A stretch of DNA of 32,964 nt from Halomonas sp. (GTDB lineage Bacteria > Pseudomonadota > Gammaproteobacteria > Pseudomonadales > Halomonadaceae), in the NCBI RefSeq assembly GCF_007692655.1, contig NZ_REBQ01000126.1, positions 1 through 32,964 of the forward strand, in the 5' to 3' direction. The position numbers and the translations under genes are program-made. Under the pieces are notes generated by a model. The model saw nothing but the letters and a program-made list of their open reading frames with translations. It ran no database searches and was not told the DNA's origin. The stretch's first letter is position 1. The number at the start of each line of letters is the position of its first letter. This document shows, piece by piece, positions 17,951-26,305 of this stretch.

Positions 17951-19678
17951 ATGAACCAACGAATCCAACTGGCGTCGATAGACGACCAGCGTAATACCGA
18001 GGCTCGAGAAGCGGTGCGCCAACGAATTTCTTGGCCCGCTAACTTAACGCCTGCCAACGTGACCTACCACAGTCGTGGCCATGCACTGTTGATTGGACCA
18101 GAGTCTGATCTTGCTGCCGCTGCACGTGCTCTGCATGGGCGCGGCTTAGCATCGCTTACGCTATTAATCACCGAACCTGCGACGAGTGAGCCCAGTGACC
18201 AAGCAGTGGGTTCAATCGGGGCCAGCGAACCGCTTGTTGCTCAAACGCTGAGCAGTCATCAGTTAAGCCAACTGCGAATCGATGGTTACTTAGGTGCTTT
18301 CAGCGTACAGATCGACGATGGTGAAGCGCCCATTGATCTGGCTCGTGCGCTGATTGAGCGCGATGGCTTTGACCTGATTCTCGATCTAGCCGCATCTACC
18401 CATTCCCAGCGCTGGGAGCTACCTCCGCCTGGCTATGTGGTTATGCAGTGGCAGGATGCCAAGCAGCGTGCCGAGTCGCTGGAAAGCTTTGTTGGACTAG
18501 TAGGCGAATTCGATAAACCCCGCTATTTTCAGGTGAACAGCGATCTATGCGCCCACTCCACCAGCGGTAATATTGGCTGCACGCGCTGTCTGGACGTCTG
18601 CCCTGCGGATGCAATCGCCAGCATTCAGGGGCGCATTGAATCCCATATTGAGGTTGACCCCTACCTATGCCAAGGCGTGGGTAGCTGTACCAGCGCCTGC
18701 CCCACCGGCGCTATTGAGTTTCGTCTGCCGGAAACCCGTCGTCAGCAGGATACCCTGTCCGTCTGGTTAAAGGCCTACCGCGAGGCGGGCGGCCAAGCCC
18801 CTGTGCTGCGCTTCATTACCCACGATTCGCAAGATGCTGAACGCGCAGCCGGTTCTATTCCCGCAGGCCATGTCATCGATGCACCACTAGAAGAGTTAGG
18901 CGCTGCTGGGCACGACCAGTGGCTCACTGCCCTGGCTGCCGGTGCCTCTGAAGTACGTGTTCAACTGCATCCCGATATGCCTGCTCGCCTGAGCGCCTTT
19001 TTAACCGACCAAGTCGATCAAGCCCACGCCTTATTAGACGCCTTGGGTCACGAACGTGCTCGGGTAACACTGGTTGATATCGCCGATCTAGCTGCTCGCG
19101 ATGCGCTACCAACACTAATGCCATTAACGGATGTCCCACTAAACCTGCCGGAACCCGACAAGCGTGCGCGGTTGAATCGCGTATTGGCGCGGCTTGCCGA
19201 GTTGGGCGCACCCAGTGGCGAAAGAACGGTGATGCCAACTGGCGCAGCCTATGGCGCTATTCAGGTCGATCGCGATGCCTGCACCCTGTGCCACGCCTGT
19301 GTCAGCAATTGCCCTACGCCGGCCTTGAAATCGGGCACTGACCAGCCTGCGCTGAGCTTTCTGGAAGCGGACTGCGTGCAGTGCGGTTTGTGCGAGCAGG
19401 CCTGTCCTGAAAACGCGATTACTCTGATGCCAGGGTTTTTGGCCTCAGACGCCCGTACAGAGCGACATATTTGCCATGAAGAGGCAGCCTTTGAGTGCGT
19501 CAGCTGTGGTAAGCCGTTTGCCACTGTGAGCACCGTCGCAACGATTAAACAAAAACTGGCCAACCATCCCTACTTCGCTGGTGATGCAATGGTGCGCCTT
19601 GAAATGTGCGAAGACTGCCGGGTGAAAGATGTTTGGAAAACCATGATTCGCGACCCCAACGCGCAACTAAAGGTATAA
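17951..19678 (+). CDS. Multi-cluster 4Fe-4S ferredoxin protein with zinc-ribbon-like C-terminus
   Basis: This 575-aa cytoplasmic iron-sulfur protein is linked to formate dehydrogenase. Two ferredoxin modules are visible. The first spans about 195-256 (Cys200, Cys210/213/217 and Cys240/246/250). The second lies near 435-490 (DACTLCHACVSNCP and DCVQCGLCEQACP). The C-terminal tail has two CxxC pairs, Cys516/519 and Cys553/556, which could bind zinc. Residues about 270-430 between the modules have no obvious motif but look folded. The annotation commonly used for such proteins is simply 4Fe-4S binding protein. An electron-transfer or assembly role in the formate dehydrogenase pathway is inferred from the neighbours. 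GAGAG precedes the ATG. Confidence 0.85.
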   Translation: MNQRIQLASIDDQRNTEAREAVRQRISWPANLTPANVTYHSRGHALLIGPESDLAAAARALHGRGLASLTLLITEPATSEPSDQAVGSIGASEPLVAQTLSSHQLSQLRIDGYLGAFSVQIDDGEAPIDLARALIERDGFDLILDLAASTHSQRWELPPPGYVVMQWQDAKQRAESLESFVGLVGEFDKPRYFQVNSDLCAHSTSGNIGCTRCLDVCPADAIASIQGRIESHIEVDPYLCQGVGSCTSACPTGAIEFRLPETRRQQDTLSVWLKAYREAGGQAPVLRFITHDSQDAERAAGSIPAGHVIDAPLEELGAAGHDQWLTALAAGASEVRVQLHPDMPARLSAFLTDQVDQAHALLDALGHERARVTLVDIADLAARDALPTLMPLTDVPLNLPEPDKRARLNRVLARLAELGAPSGERTVMPTGAAYGAIQVDRDACTLCHACVSNCPTPALKSGTDQPALSFLEADCVQCGLCEQACPENAITLMPGFLASDARTERHICHEEAAFECVSCGKPFATVSTVATIKQKLANHPYFAGDAMVRLEMCEDCRVKDVWKTMIRDPNAQLKV

Positions 19679-19682
19679 GCCG

Positions 19683-20312
19683 ATGACGGATGCTGCCCTG
19701 CCCACCCTTAAAGAAGCAGACGCACTTCGCGCCGATATCTACCGGCTGCTTGCTACCTTACTTCGTCAAGTACCGGATGGTGACCTACTGGACTGGCTGT
19801 CGGAGCTTGATATTGAGCAAGATGGCAGCCGTTTGGCCGAGTGCTGGAAGGCCCTCTCAGAAGCCGCAGCGGGTATTGAAGAGAGTGTGGGAATAGAGCA
19901 GCTACAGCGTGCTCATTTTCGCCTCTTGGTGGGTGTCATACAGAGTGAAGTGGTGCCTTATGCTTCATGGTACCGCAATGGCGAATTGATGGAAGCCGCG
20001 CTGGTGGCACTGCGCCAAGACTTAAGAGCACTTGGCTTTGAACGCAGTGAGCACACACGGGATCCTGAAGATCACCTGGCTGCCTTGTGCGAAGTCATGG
20101 CGATGCTGATTGACGTCGAAAGCCCGGAGCAAGCCTACTTCTTTAACCAACATATAGCCCCTTGGGCGGTCGACTGTTGTGCCGACCTGGGACAGGTAGA
20201 TACCGCTTTCTATGCAGCGCTGGGGCAGTTGGGTGGCGCTTTTATAGAAAGTGAGCAGGCTCGCTTGAGTGTTGATGCGGGCCAGGCGCCGGTGCGTATT
20301 GTCGAACTTTAG
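19683..20312 (+). CDS. TorD-family molybdoenzyme chaperone
   Basis: This 209-aa all-helical protein resembles the TorD/DmsD redox-enzyme maturation proteins, which bind the Tat signal and the apo-form of a molybdoenzyme until cofactor is loaded. Typical features are ADIYRLLATLLRQVP near the N-terminus, a region around residues 75-85 with QRAHFRLLVG, then VVPYASWYRNGEL and the PEDHLAALCEVMAML motif. It starts 5 bases after the ferredoxin stop. It lies just before a Tat-signal peptide gene and the Tat-exported catalytic subunit, its presumed client. Confidence 0.9.
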   Translation: MTDAALPTLKEADALRADIYRLLATLLRQVPDGDLLDWLSELDIEQDGSRLAECWKALSEAAAGIEESVGIEQLQRAHFRLLVGVIQSEVVPYASWYRNGELMEAALVALRQDLRALGFERSEHTRDPEDHLAALCEVMAMLIDVESPEQAYFFNQHIAPWAVDCCADLGQVDTAFYAALGQLGGAFIESEQARLSVDAGQAPVRIVEL

Positions 20313-20430
20313 AATGATGCAACCGGCCACATTGCAACAAGCCATTTCATAGTGGCGGCAGCCTGATAATAAGGGTTAAAAGCCCTCTAAAAAAAGACCC
20401 TGAATAAAAAGCATGCTAGAGGAGAATCTC

Positions 20431-20631
20431 ATGCACAAATCACACAACCCTGAGCGTCGCCGGTTTATGAAAACCGTGGGTTTGGGAACCGCTGCGGCAG
20501 GCGCGGCAGCGGCGGTTGGTCATGTCACTCTAGCTCAGGCTGACACTGCCCCGGTGGAAAACAAAAAACAAACGGTTAACTACCGTGAGACTGACCACGT
20601 CCGCGCTTACTACGCCTCACTGCGTGATTGA
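20431..20631 (+). CDS. Small Tat-exported formate dehydrogenase-region protein
   Basis: This 66-aa protein carries a twin-arginine signal (ERRRFMKTVGLGTAAAGAAA) followed by only about 30 residues, ending DHVRAYYASLRD. It matches the short 'formate dehydrogenase region TAT target' type of protein that precedes the catalytic subunit in related clusters. The start at 20431 is chosen because GAGGAG lies 6 bases upstream. An in-frame ATG at 20413 would put that site inside the coding region. The function is unknown; it may be a small subunit or an export partner. The catalytic gene starts 24 bases after its stop. Confidence 0.85.
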   Translation: MHKSHNPERRRFMKTVGLGTAAAGAAAAVGHVTLAQADTAPVENKKQTVNYRETDHVRAYYASLRD

Positions 20632-20655
20632 CGGCGGAATGCCAGGAGATTTGCC

Positions 20656-23508
20656 ATGCGTTTAACTCGCAAAAAAGATACCCCACAGGCCACTGGGCTT
20701 GGGATTTCCCGCCGCCAATTCCTCAAACGCACCGGTGTCGCCACTGGTGGTGTTGCCGCTGTCGGTTTTATGGCCGCGCCGATGATGCAGCGCTCAGAAG
20801 CCGCCACTAAAACCCCTGTGCTTGACTCGCCGGTGGAAACGAAGCGCACTATTTGTACTCACTGCTCGGTGGGCTGCGGTGTGTATGCCGAAGTTCAAGA
20901 AGGCATTTGGACCAAGCAAGAACCGGCTTTCGACCACCCCATTAACCGCGGTGCGCACTGTGCTAAAGGTGCTTCGCTGCGCCAGCACGGTCACTCCACT
21001 CGTCGTCTAAAGTATCCGATGAAGCTGGTGGCGGGCGAGTGGGAGCGCATGAGTTGGGATGACGCCATTGATGAGATCGGCGACAAACTGCTCGAATTGC
21101 GTGAGGAGCACGGCCCGGATAGCGTTTATTGGTTGGGTTCAGCAAAATTTAATAACGAGCAGGCGTATTTGATGCGCAAGCTCGCTTCCCTATGGGGCAC
21201 CAATAACACTGACCACCAGGCGCGTATCTGCCACTCCACAACGGTGGCAGGGGTAGCCAATACCTGGGGTTATGGAGCGATGACCAATTCGCTCAATGAT
21301 ATGCATAACAGCAAATCGATGCTGTTCATCGGTTCGAATCCCAGTGAAGCTCACCCGGTGGCGATGCAGCATATCTTGATCGCTAAAGAGCGTAATAATT
21401 GCGACATCATCGTGGCTGACCCGCGCTTTACTCGCACGGCTGCGAAAGCGAGCAAGTATGTGCGTATTCGCCCTGGCTCAGACGTAGCCTATATTTGGGG
21501 CTTGCTGTGGCACATCTTTGAAAACGGCTGGGAAGATGGCGAGTACATCAGCCAGCGCGTCTATGGCATGGATGAAGTACGTGCTGAAGTGGCCCAGTTC
21601 ACGCCAAGCGTAGTAGAAGATATTACTGGGGTCTCTGAGGCGGATATGTTCGATGTGGCCAAGCGTCTTTCCGACAACCGCCCAGGCTGCGTCGTTTGGT
21701 GTATGGGCGGTACCCAGCACACCACCGGTAACAATAACACCCGCGCATACTGCATTCTGGAGCTCGCGCTAGGTAACATCGGCAAGTCCGGCGGTGGTGC
21801 CAACATTTTGCGTGGCCACGATAACGTACAGGGTGCGACCGATTTAGGCTTGGGGTCTGATTCGCTGCCGGGTTACTACGGCTTAGCGGAAGGCGCCTGG
21901 CAGCACTGGGCCCAGGTGTGGGATCTCGACTACGAGTGGATCAAAGGCCGCTTCGACGATACTGAATACGCCGATGGCAAACCAATGTACACCAACGGTA
22001 TTACGGTTTCCCGCTGGGTAGACGGCGTACTTGAAGACGATGAGAACATCTCTCAGCGCACCGCGCTGAAAGCGATGTTCTATTGGGGGCATGCGGTAAA
22101 CTCCCAGACCCGCGGCGTTGAAATGCAAAAAGCGATGCAGAAGCTTGAGATGATGGTCATCGTTGACCCTTATCCCACCGTTGCTGCTGTTATGCACGAG
22201 CGCAGTGATGGCGTTTATCTGCTGCCTGCGGCCACTCAGTTTGAAACCACCGGTAGCGTCACCGCCACCAACCGCTCCATCCAGTGGCGTGACCGCGTGA
22301 TTGAGCCGCTGTTTGAGTCTAAGCCAGACCACGAAATCATGTACCTGATGGCCCGTAAGCTGGGCATCGGCAATGAGCTGGTTAAGAACTATGAGATGAA
22401 CGGCAACGAGCCGCTGATCGAAGATATCCTGCGCGAAATTAATAGCGGTATGTGGACGGTCGGCTACACCGGTCAAAGCCCCGAACGCCTCAAGGCACAC
22501 CAGCAAAACTGGCATACCTTTAGCTTCGAGAACCTACGCGCCCAGGGCGGCCCTGCAGATGGCGATTACTATGGCCTGCCGTGGCCATGCTGGGGAACCC
22601 CGGAGTTTGGTCACCCAGGCTCGCCTAACCTCTACGATACCAGCATCCCCGTGATGGAAGGCGGCATGGGCTTCCGCGCTCGCTTCGGTATTGAACGCGA
22701 CGGCGTTAACCTTCTGGCGGAAGGCTCCGCGCCGGTCGGTGGCGATATCGACGATGGCTATCCTGAGTTTAATGATCAGCTGCTTAAAGACTTGGGCTGG
22801 TGGGATGACCTTACGGCGGAAGAGAAAATTGCTGCTGAAGGCCAAAACTGGAAAACCGATTTCTCCGGCGGTATCCAGCGAGTGGTGATTGAGCATGGCT
22901 GTGCCCCTTACGGTAACGCCAAGGCGCGGGCAGTGGTGTGGACCTTCCCAGACGCAGTGCCGAAGCACCGCGAGCCGCTTTACACCACGCGCCGTGATTT
23001 GGTCGAACGCTTCCCCACATGGGATGACTTTGACTCCATCATGCGTCTGCCGACCCTGTATAAAACCATCCAAGATCGGGATAACAGCGCCGATTATCCG
23101 ATTATTCTTACCTCTGGGCGGTTGGTTGAGTACGAAGGTGGCGGTGAAGAAACGCGCTCCATGTCGTGGCTTGCTGAGCTTCAACAAGAGATGTTTGTCG
23201 AAATCAACCCGGCCAATGCCAACGATCTAAGTATCAAAGATGGCGATGATGTCTGGGTAGAAGGCGCTGAGGGTGGTCGGGTCAAAGTGAAGGCGTTGGT
23301 AACGCCCCGCGTTGATCGCAACGTGGCGTTCATGCCGTTCCACTTTGGCGGCATGTTCCAGGGTGAAAGCCTGCGTGACCGTTATCCGGATGGCTCAGAC
23401 CCCTATGTTATTGGGGAGTCTGCTAATACAGCGACAACCTACGGCTACGATCCGGTGACATTGATGCAAGAGACCAAGTGCACCATTTGCCGTATTGAGC
23501 GCGCTTAA
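20656..23508 (+). CDS. fdhA: Formate dehydrogenase catalytic (alpha) subunit, cysteine type
   Basis: This periplasmic bis-MGD formate dehydrogenase oxidises formate to CO2. It has a Tat signal (SRRQFLKR, about 18-25). The N-terminal 4Fe-4S cluster uses Cys67, Cys70, Cys74 and Cys102, with Lys104 after the last cysteine (CAKG). The metal ligand position reads DHQARICHSTTV, giving Cys192 followed by His193. It is therefore a cysteine enzyme, not a selenocysteine enzyme like FdnG. The molybdopterin-dinucleotide-binding C-terminal domain begins near residue 810 (PIILTSGRLVEYEGGGEETR). Length is 950 aa, against about 1015 for E. coli FdnG. AGGAG lies before the ATG. Mo and W cannot be distinguished by eye. 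Confidence 0.95.
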   Translation: MRLTRKKDTPQATGLGISRRQFLKRTGVATGGVAAVGFMAAPMMQRSEAATKTPVLDSPVETKRTICTHCSVGCGVYAEVQEGIWTKQEPAFDHPINRGAHCAKGASLRQHGHSTRRLKYPMKLVAGEWERMSWDDAIDEIGDKLLELREEHGPDSVYWLGSAKFNNEQAYLMRKLASLWGTNNTDHQARICHSTTVAGVANTWGYGAMTNSLNDMHNSKSMLFIGSNPSEAHPVAMQHILIAKERNNCDIIVADPRFTRTAAKASKYVRIRPGSDVAYIWGLLWHIFENGWEDGEYISQRVYGMDEVRAEVAQFTPSVVEDITGVSEADMFDVAKRLSDNRPGCVVWCMGGTQHTTGNNNTRAYCILELALGNIGKSGGGANILRGHDNVQGATDLGLGSDSLPGYYGLAEGAWQHWAQVWDLDYEWIKGRFDDTEYADGKPMYTNGITVSRWVDGVLEDDENISQRTALKAMFYWGHAVNSQTRGVEMQKAMQKLEMMVIVDPYPTVAAVMHERSDGVYLLPAATQFETTGSVTATNRSIQWRDRVIEPLFESKPDHEIMYLMARKLGIGNELVKNYEMNGNEPLIEDILREINSGMWTVGYTGQSPERLKAHQQNWHTFSFENLRAQGGPADGDYYGLPWPCWGTPEFGHPGSPNLYDTSIPVMEGGMGFRARFGIERDGVNLLAEGSAPVGGDIDDGYPEFNDQLLKDLGWWDDLTAEEKIAAEGQNWKTDFSGGIQRVVIEHGCAPYGNAKARAVVWTFPDAVPKHREPLYTTRRDLVERFPTWDDFDSIMRLPTLYKTIQDRDNSADYPIILTSGRLVEYEGGGEETRSMSWLAELQQEMFVEINPANANDLSIKDGDDVWVEGAEGGRVKVKALVTPRVDRNVAFMPFHFGGMFQGESLRDRYPDGSDPYVIGESANTATTYGYDPVTLMQETKCTICRIERA

Positions 23509-23559
23509 GCCTAGAAAAACTGAATCTAGGAAAAAAAGACGCCCGACCTGACAGCACGG

Positions 23560-23583
23560 CGGTGCGGGAGCCATCCCGCACCG
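23560..23583 (+). other. GC-rich intercistronic hairpin between fdhA and fdhB
   Basis: CGGTGCGGGA (23560-23569) and TCCCGCACCG (23574-23583) form a perfect 10-bp stem closed by a GCCA tetraloop. The stem ends 5 bases before the GAGGAG ribosome site of fdhB. No T-tract follows, so it is not a typical terminator. It may stabilise the 3' end of the fdhA message or adjust subunit ratios; this is inferred. Confidence 0.65.
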
Positions 23584-23599
23584 GCATGAGGAGAACAAC

Positions 23600-24214
23600 A
23601 TGGCTCAAATGAAATTTATGTGTGACGCCGAACGTTGCATCGATTGCAACGGCTGTGTCACCGCCTGTAAAAACGCCAATGATGTCGAGTGGGGCATCCA
23701 GCGTCGCCGCGTCGTTACGCTTAACGACGGTGAAGCGAGTGAAATGTCCATTTCCGTCGCTTGCATGCACTGCGATGACGCACCCTGTATGGCGGTATGC
23801 CCGACAGACTGTTTCTACAAAACCGACGATGGCATCGTGCTGCACGATAAGGACCTCTGCATCGGTTGCGGCTACTGCTTATACGCTTGCCCGTTCGGCG
23901 CCCCGCAGTTTCCCCAGCAGAACGCCTTTGGCGAACGCGGCAAAATGGATAAATGCACCTTCTGTGCAGGCGGCCCGGCTGATAGCAAAGAAGAGGAGTA
24001 CCAGAAGTACGGTTCGAACCGGATTGCCGAAGGTAAGCTGCCGCTCTGCGCTGAGATGTGTTCTACCAAGGCACTGCTCGCTGGCGACGCCCAAGACGTT
24101 GCCGATATCTTCCGTCAGCGCGTCGTTCACCGTGGCCATCCGGACGGTGCCTGGTCTAACAACCCCCAGGCCAGTACCGATAACCTAGCCTATGATGCTG
24201 CCCGTAAAGGGTAA
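23600..24214 (+). CDS. fdhB: Formate dehydrogenase iron-sulfur (beta) subunit
   Basis: This electron-transfer subunit carries electrons from the catalytic subunit to the membrane cytochrome. Sixteen cysteines in four ferredoxin-type sets are visible: Cys13/16/19/23, Cys55/58/63/67, Cys87/90/93/97 and Cys119/122/150/154. This predicts four 4Fe-4S clusters. Length is 204 aa, shorter than E. coli FdnH (about 294), because the C-terminal membrane helix is absent. It has no signal peptide of its own, so it probably leaves the cytoplasm attached to the Tat-exported catalytic subunit. GAGGAG precedes the ATG. The gamma gene starts 11 bases after its stop. Confidence 0.94.
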   Translation: MAQMKFMCDAERCIDCNGCVTACKNANDVEWGIQRRRVVTLNDGEASEMSISVACMHCDDAPCMAVCPTDCFYKTDDGIVLHDKDLCIGCGYCLYACPFGAPQFPQQNAFGERGKMDKCTFCAGGPADSKEEEYQKYGSNRIAEGKLPLCAEMCSTKALLAGDAQDVADIFRQRVVHRGHPDGAWSNNPQASTDNLAYDAARKG

Positions 24215-24225
24215 GGAGGCGTGTC

Positions 24226-25323
24226 ATGAACCTGTTGACTGCACAGGCACCCGCTAGGGTGCCGAGCTCAGGTAAAGGGCTCGCCCTGGGCATTTGGCGC
24301 TTTATGTTGGTAGCCCTTGTTCTTGTACTTAGCCTGGGGGTAACCCAGGCGGCGGTGGCGCAAGCTGACCCCGACCGCGAGATGAGAACCGCTGCCCCTA
24401 GCATTACGGCGGATCAGTGGCGACAAGTACGCAGTGGGGAGACGGGACCGAACTACCGTGACTCTCGCCACGACAGCAACTATAACCTGATCAACGCGAG
24501 CGGTGAGACGTGGCGTACGCTGCGTAATCGGTGGGTCTCTCCGTTTGGGTTGATCGCGATAGTGGGCATGGCGGCAGTGATTACGCTGTTTTACTTTGTC
24601 GTTGGTCGTAAACATTTAGACGAACCACGTACTGGGCGTAAGCTGTTCCGTTGGTCGCTTTTAATGCGCTCACTACACTGGACCGTAGCAACGCTATTCA
24701 TCACCCTGGCGCTGACTGGCCTAAATCTACTCTATGGCAAGTTTGTGTTTCGCTCTCTGTTCGGCGATGCCTTCTGGGGATGGATGATTTCTGCCTCCAA
24801 GGTGCTGCATAACTACCTGGGGCCAATCTTTGGCGTTCTGCTGATCGTGCTACTGATTAGCTTGCTCAAAGACAACATTCCTAAAAAGCTCGACTGGGTG
24901 TGGTTTAAGAAGGCGGGCGGTTTGACCGGTAAGCATCACCCAGATGCCGGTTTTGCCAATGGTGGTGAAAAAGCCTGGTACTGGCTGCTAGCAACAGCAG
25001 GTATCGTGGTCGTTGCGAGTGGTTTTGTGCTCGACTTCCCCAACTTCAACCAAAGCCGTGACACCATGCAGTGGGCGAATATCATCCACGCGGTGGGGGC
25101 ATTGGGTTTAACGGCAGTAGCGCTGGGCCATATTTATATCGGCACCGTAGGTACTGAGGGGTCCCTGGAAGCAATGACCACAGGCTATGTGGATGAAACC
25201 TGGGCGAAAGAGCACCACAACCTGTGGTATGAAGAGGTTAAAGACCAAGCCATCTCAGAAGAAGAGGTAGCGGCTAGAAAATCGGGCGGTGGAAGTGACC
25301 CGTCGGCGTCTCGAACCAGCTGA
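24226..25323 (+). CDS. fdhC: Formate dehydrogenase cytochrome b556 (gamma) subunit
   Basis: This membrane anchor and quinone-reducing subunit has an FdnI-like cytochrome b domain in about residues 140-320. Candidate haem ligands are His151, His195, His288 and His302. The last two are 14 residues apart, as in FdnI. At 365 aa the protein is much longer than FdnI (about 217). The extra N-terminus holds a signal-like hydrophobic segment (about 25-47), a polar stretch of about 60 residues and another TM helix (about 106-126). This longer form occurs in other proteobacterial formate dehydrogenases. A GGAGG site precedes the ATG. It is the last gene of the cluster, and a strong terminator follows. 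Confidence 0.93.
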   Translation: MNLLTAQAPARVPSSGKGLALGIWRFMLVALVLVLSLGVTQAAVAQADPDREMRTAAPSITADQWRQVRSGETGPNYRDSRHDSNYNLINASGETWRTLRNRWVSPFGLIAIVGMAAVITLFYFVVGRKHLDEPRTGRKLFRWSLLMRSLHWTVATLFITLALTGLNLLYGKFVFRSLFGDAFWGWMISASKVLHNYLGPIFGVLLIVLLISLLKDNIPKKLDWVWFKKAGGLTGKHHPDAGFANGGEKAWYWLLATAGIVVVASGFVLDFPNFNQSRDTMQWANIIHAVGALGLTAVALGHIYIGTVGTEGSLEAMTTGYVDETWAKEHHNLWYEEVKDQAISEEEVAARKSGGGSDPSASRTS

Positions 25324-25343
25324 TAATCACTTGCTAAGACCTG

Positions 25344-25374
25344 AGACACCGCCGAATTCGGCGGTGTCTTTTGT
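25344..25374 (+). terminator. Strong intrinsic terminator after the formate dehydrogenase genes
   Basis: The sequence from 25344 to 25369 is a perfect palindrome with arms AGACACCGCCGAA and TTCGGCGGTGTCT. It folds into a stem of about 11 bp with an AATT loop, followed by CTTTTGTT. It lies 20 bases after the gamma subunit stop. Stem, loop and T-tract fit a Rho-independent terminator. Confidence 0.9.
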
Positions 25375-25454
25375 TATGCTGGGTCTTATTGCTTAGGTCT
25401 GTTCTTATGCCTACATCTGCTTTTACTGCGAACTAAGATATTAAAGGAACGGTT

Positions 25455-25778
25455 ATGCAACAGTTTGATGAAACCACCCGCACCGAGCTAGAAGCAGCCG
25501 CGTTTCGGCGCTTGCTACAGCATCTTGATGACAATAAAGATGTACAGAATATTGACCTAATGATCCTGGCGGATTTTTGCCGCAACTGTCTTTCCAAGTG
25601 GCTAGTAACGGCAGCAGAAGAACGCGGTGAGTCCTTAAGTTATGAAGAGGCCCGTGAGCACGTTTACGGCATGCCATACAGCGAATGGAAAGAGCTCTAT
25701 CAGCCGCCAGCAACAGCGGAACAGATGGCGGCGTGGGAAGCTCACCATGCGAAAAAGAAAGCAGCGAAACAGGGGTAA
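25455..25778 (+). CDS. DUF1244 family protein
   Basis: This 107-aa protein is recognised as DUF1244 from the conserved core, in which FRRLLQHLDD precedes NIDLMILADFCRNCLSKWL. It holds a CxxC pair (FCRNC, about residues 42-46) and then SYEEAREHVYGMPYSEWK. The C-terminus is Ala/Lys-rich. It is soluble with no signal peptide. The function of the family is unknown; the CxxC might bind metal or be redox-active. AAAGGA lies before the ATG. The moaB ATG follows its stop by 5 bases, so it is probably co-transcribed with moaB and moeA. The terminator upstream separates this unit from the formate dehydrogenase genes. Confidence 0.85.
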   Translation: MQQFDETTRTELEAAAFRRLLQHLDDNKDVQNIDLMILADFCRNCLSKWLVTAAEERGESLSYEEAREHVYGMPYSEWKELYQPPATAEQMAAWEAHHAKKKAAKQG

Positions 25779-25783
25779 GTACC

Positions 25784-26305
25784 ATGAGTGAGAAAATGGT
25801 TCCTCTTAATGTTGCTGTGCTTACAGTATCCGATACTCGAAGTGAAGAGACGGATCGCAGTGGCCAGGCATTAGTCGAGCGTTTAACCAGTGCTGGCCAT
25901 ACCCTCGCTGAAAAGCGCATCGTACCTGACGATGTCTATCGCATTCGCGCCGTGGTGGCGAATTGGATCGCCGATGAGCACGTGCAGGTGGTGATTACTA
26001 CTGGCGGCACTGGCTTTACCGGACGCGACTCTACGCCGGAAGCCATCTCGGTGCTGCTTGATAAGCGTATCGAAGGCTTTGGCGAGCGTTTTCGCCAGCT
26101 TAGCGGTGATGAGATCGGCAGTTCCACCATTCAGAGCCGCTGTCTCGGCGGCTTAGCCAACGCCACCGTGGTGTTCTGTTTGCCGGGCTCAACCGGGGCA
26201 TGCCGAACTGGCTGGGACGGCATTCTTTCCGAGCAGTTGGATAGCCGCCATAAGCCCTGCAACTTTGCCAACCTGGTCATTCCAGGCCGAGGTCAGCATG
26301 GCTGA
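25784..26305 (+). CDS. moaB: Molybdenum cofactor biosynthesis protein MoaB
   Basis: This MogA/MoaB-family protein is thought to bind molybdopterin and adenylylate it before metal insertion. The 173-aa sequence has VAVLTVSDTRSEETDRSG at the N-terminus and the MPT-binding TTGGTGFTGRDSTPEAI (about 70-86). The ATG at 25784 is chosen because the family N-terminus begins there and AGGGG lies upstream; longer in-frame readings extend into the DUF1244 gene and look unnatural. Its stop overlaps the downstream moeA start by 8 bases. Confidence 0.94.
   Translation: MSEKMVPLNVAVLTVSDTRSEETDRSGQALVERLTSAGHTLAEKRIVPDDVYRIRAVVANWIADEHVQVVITTGGTGFTGRDSTPEAISVLLDKRIEGFGERFRQLSGDEIGSSTIQSRCLGGLANATVVFCLPGSTGACRTGWDGILSEQLDSRHKPCNFANLVIPGRGQHG

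Noticed and set aside
21883..23187. Two open frames of over 200 codons opposite fdhA
   Set aside because: They lie wholly inside the catalytic subunit gene and show no domain features.
20656..23508. Selenocysteine (in-frame TGA) at the formate dehydrogenase active site
   Set aside because: The reading frame is open throughout and the metal-ligand position is encoded as cysteine (Cys192).
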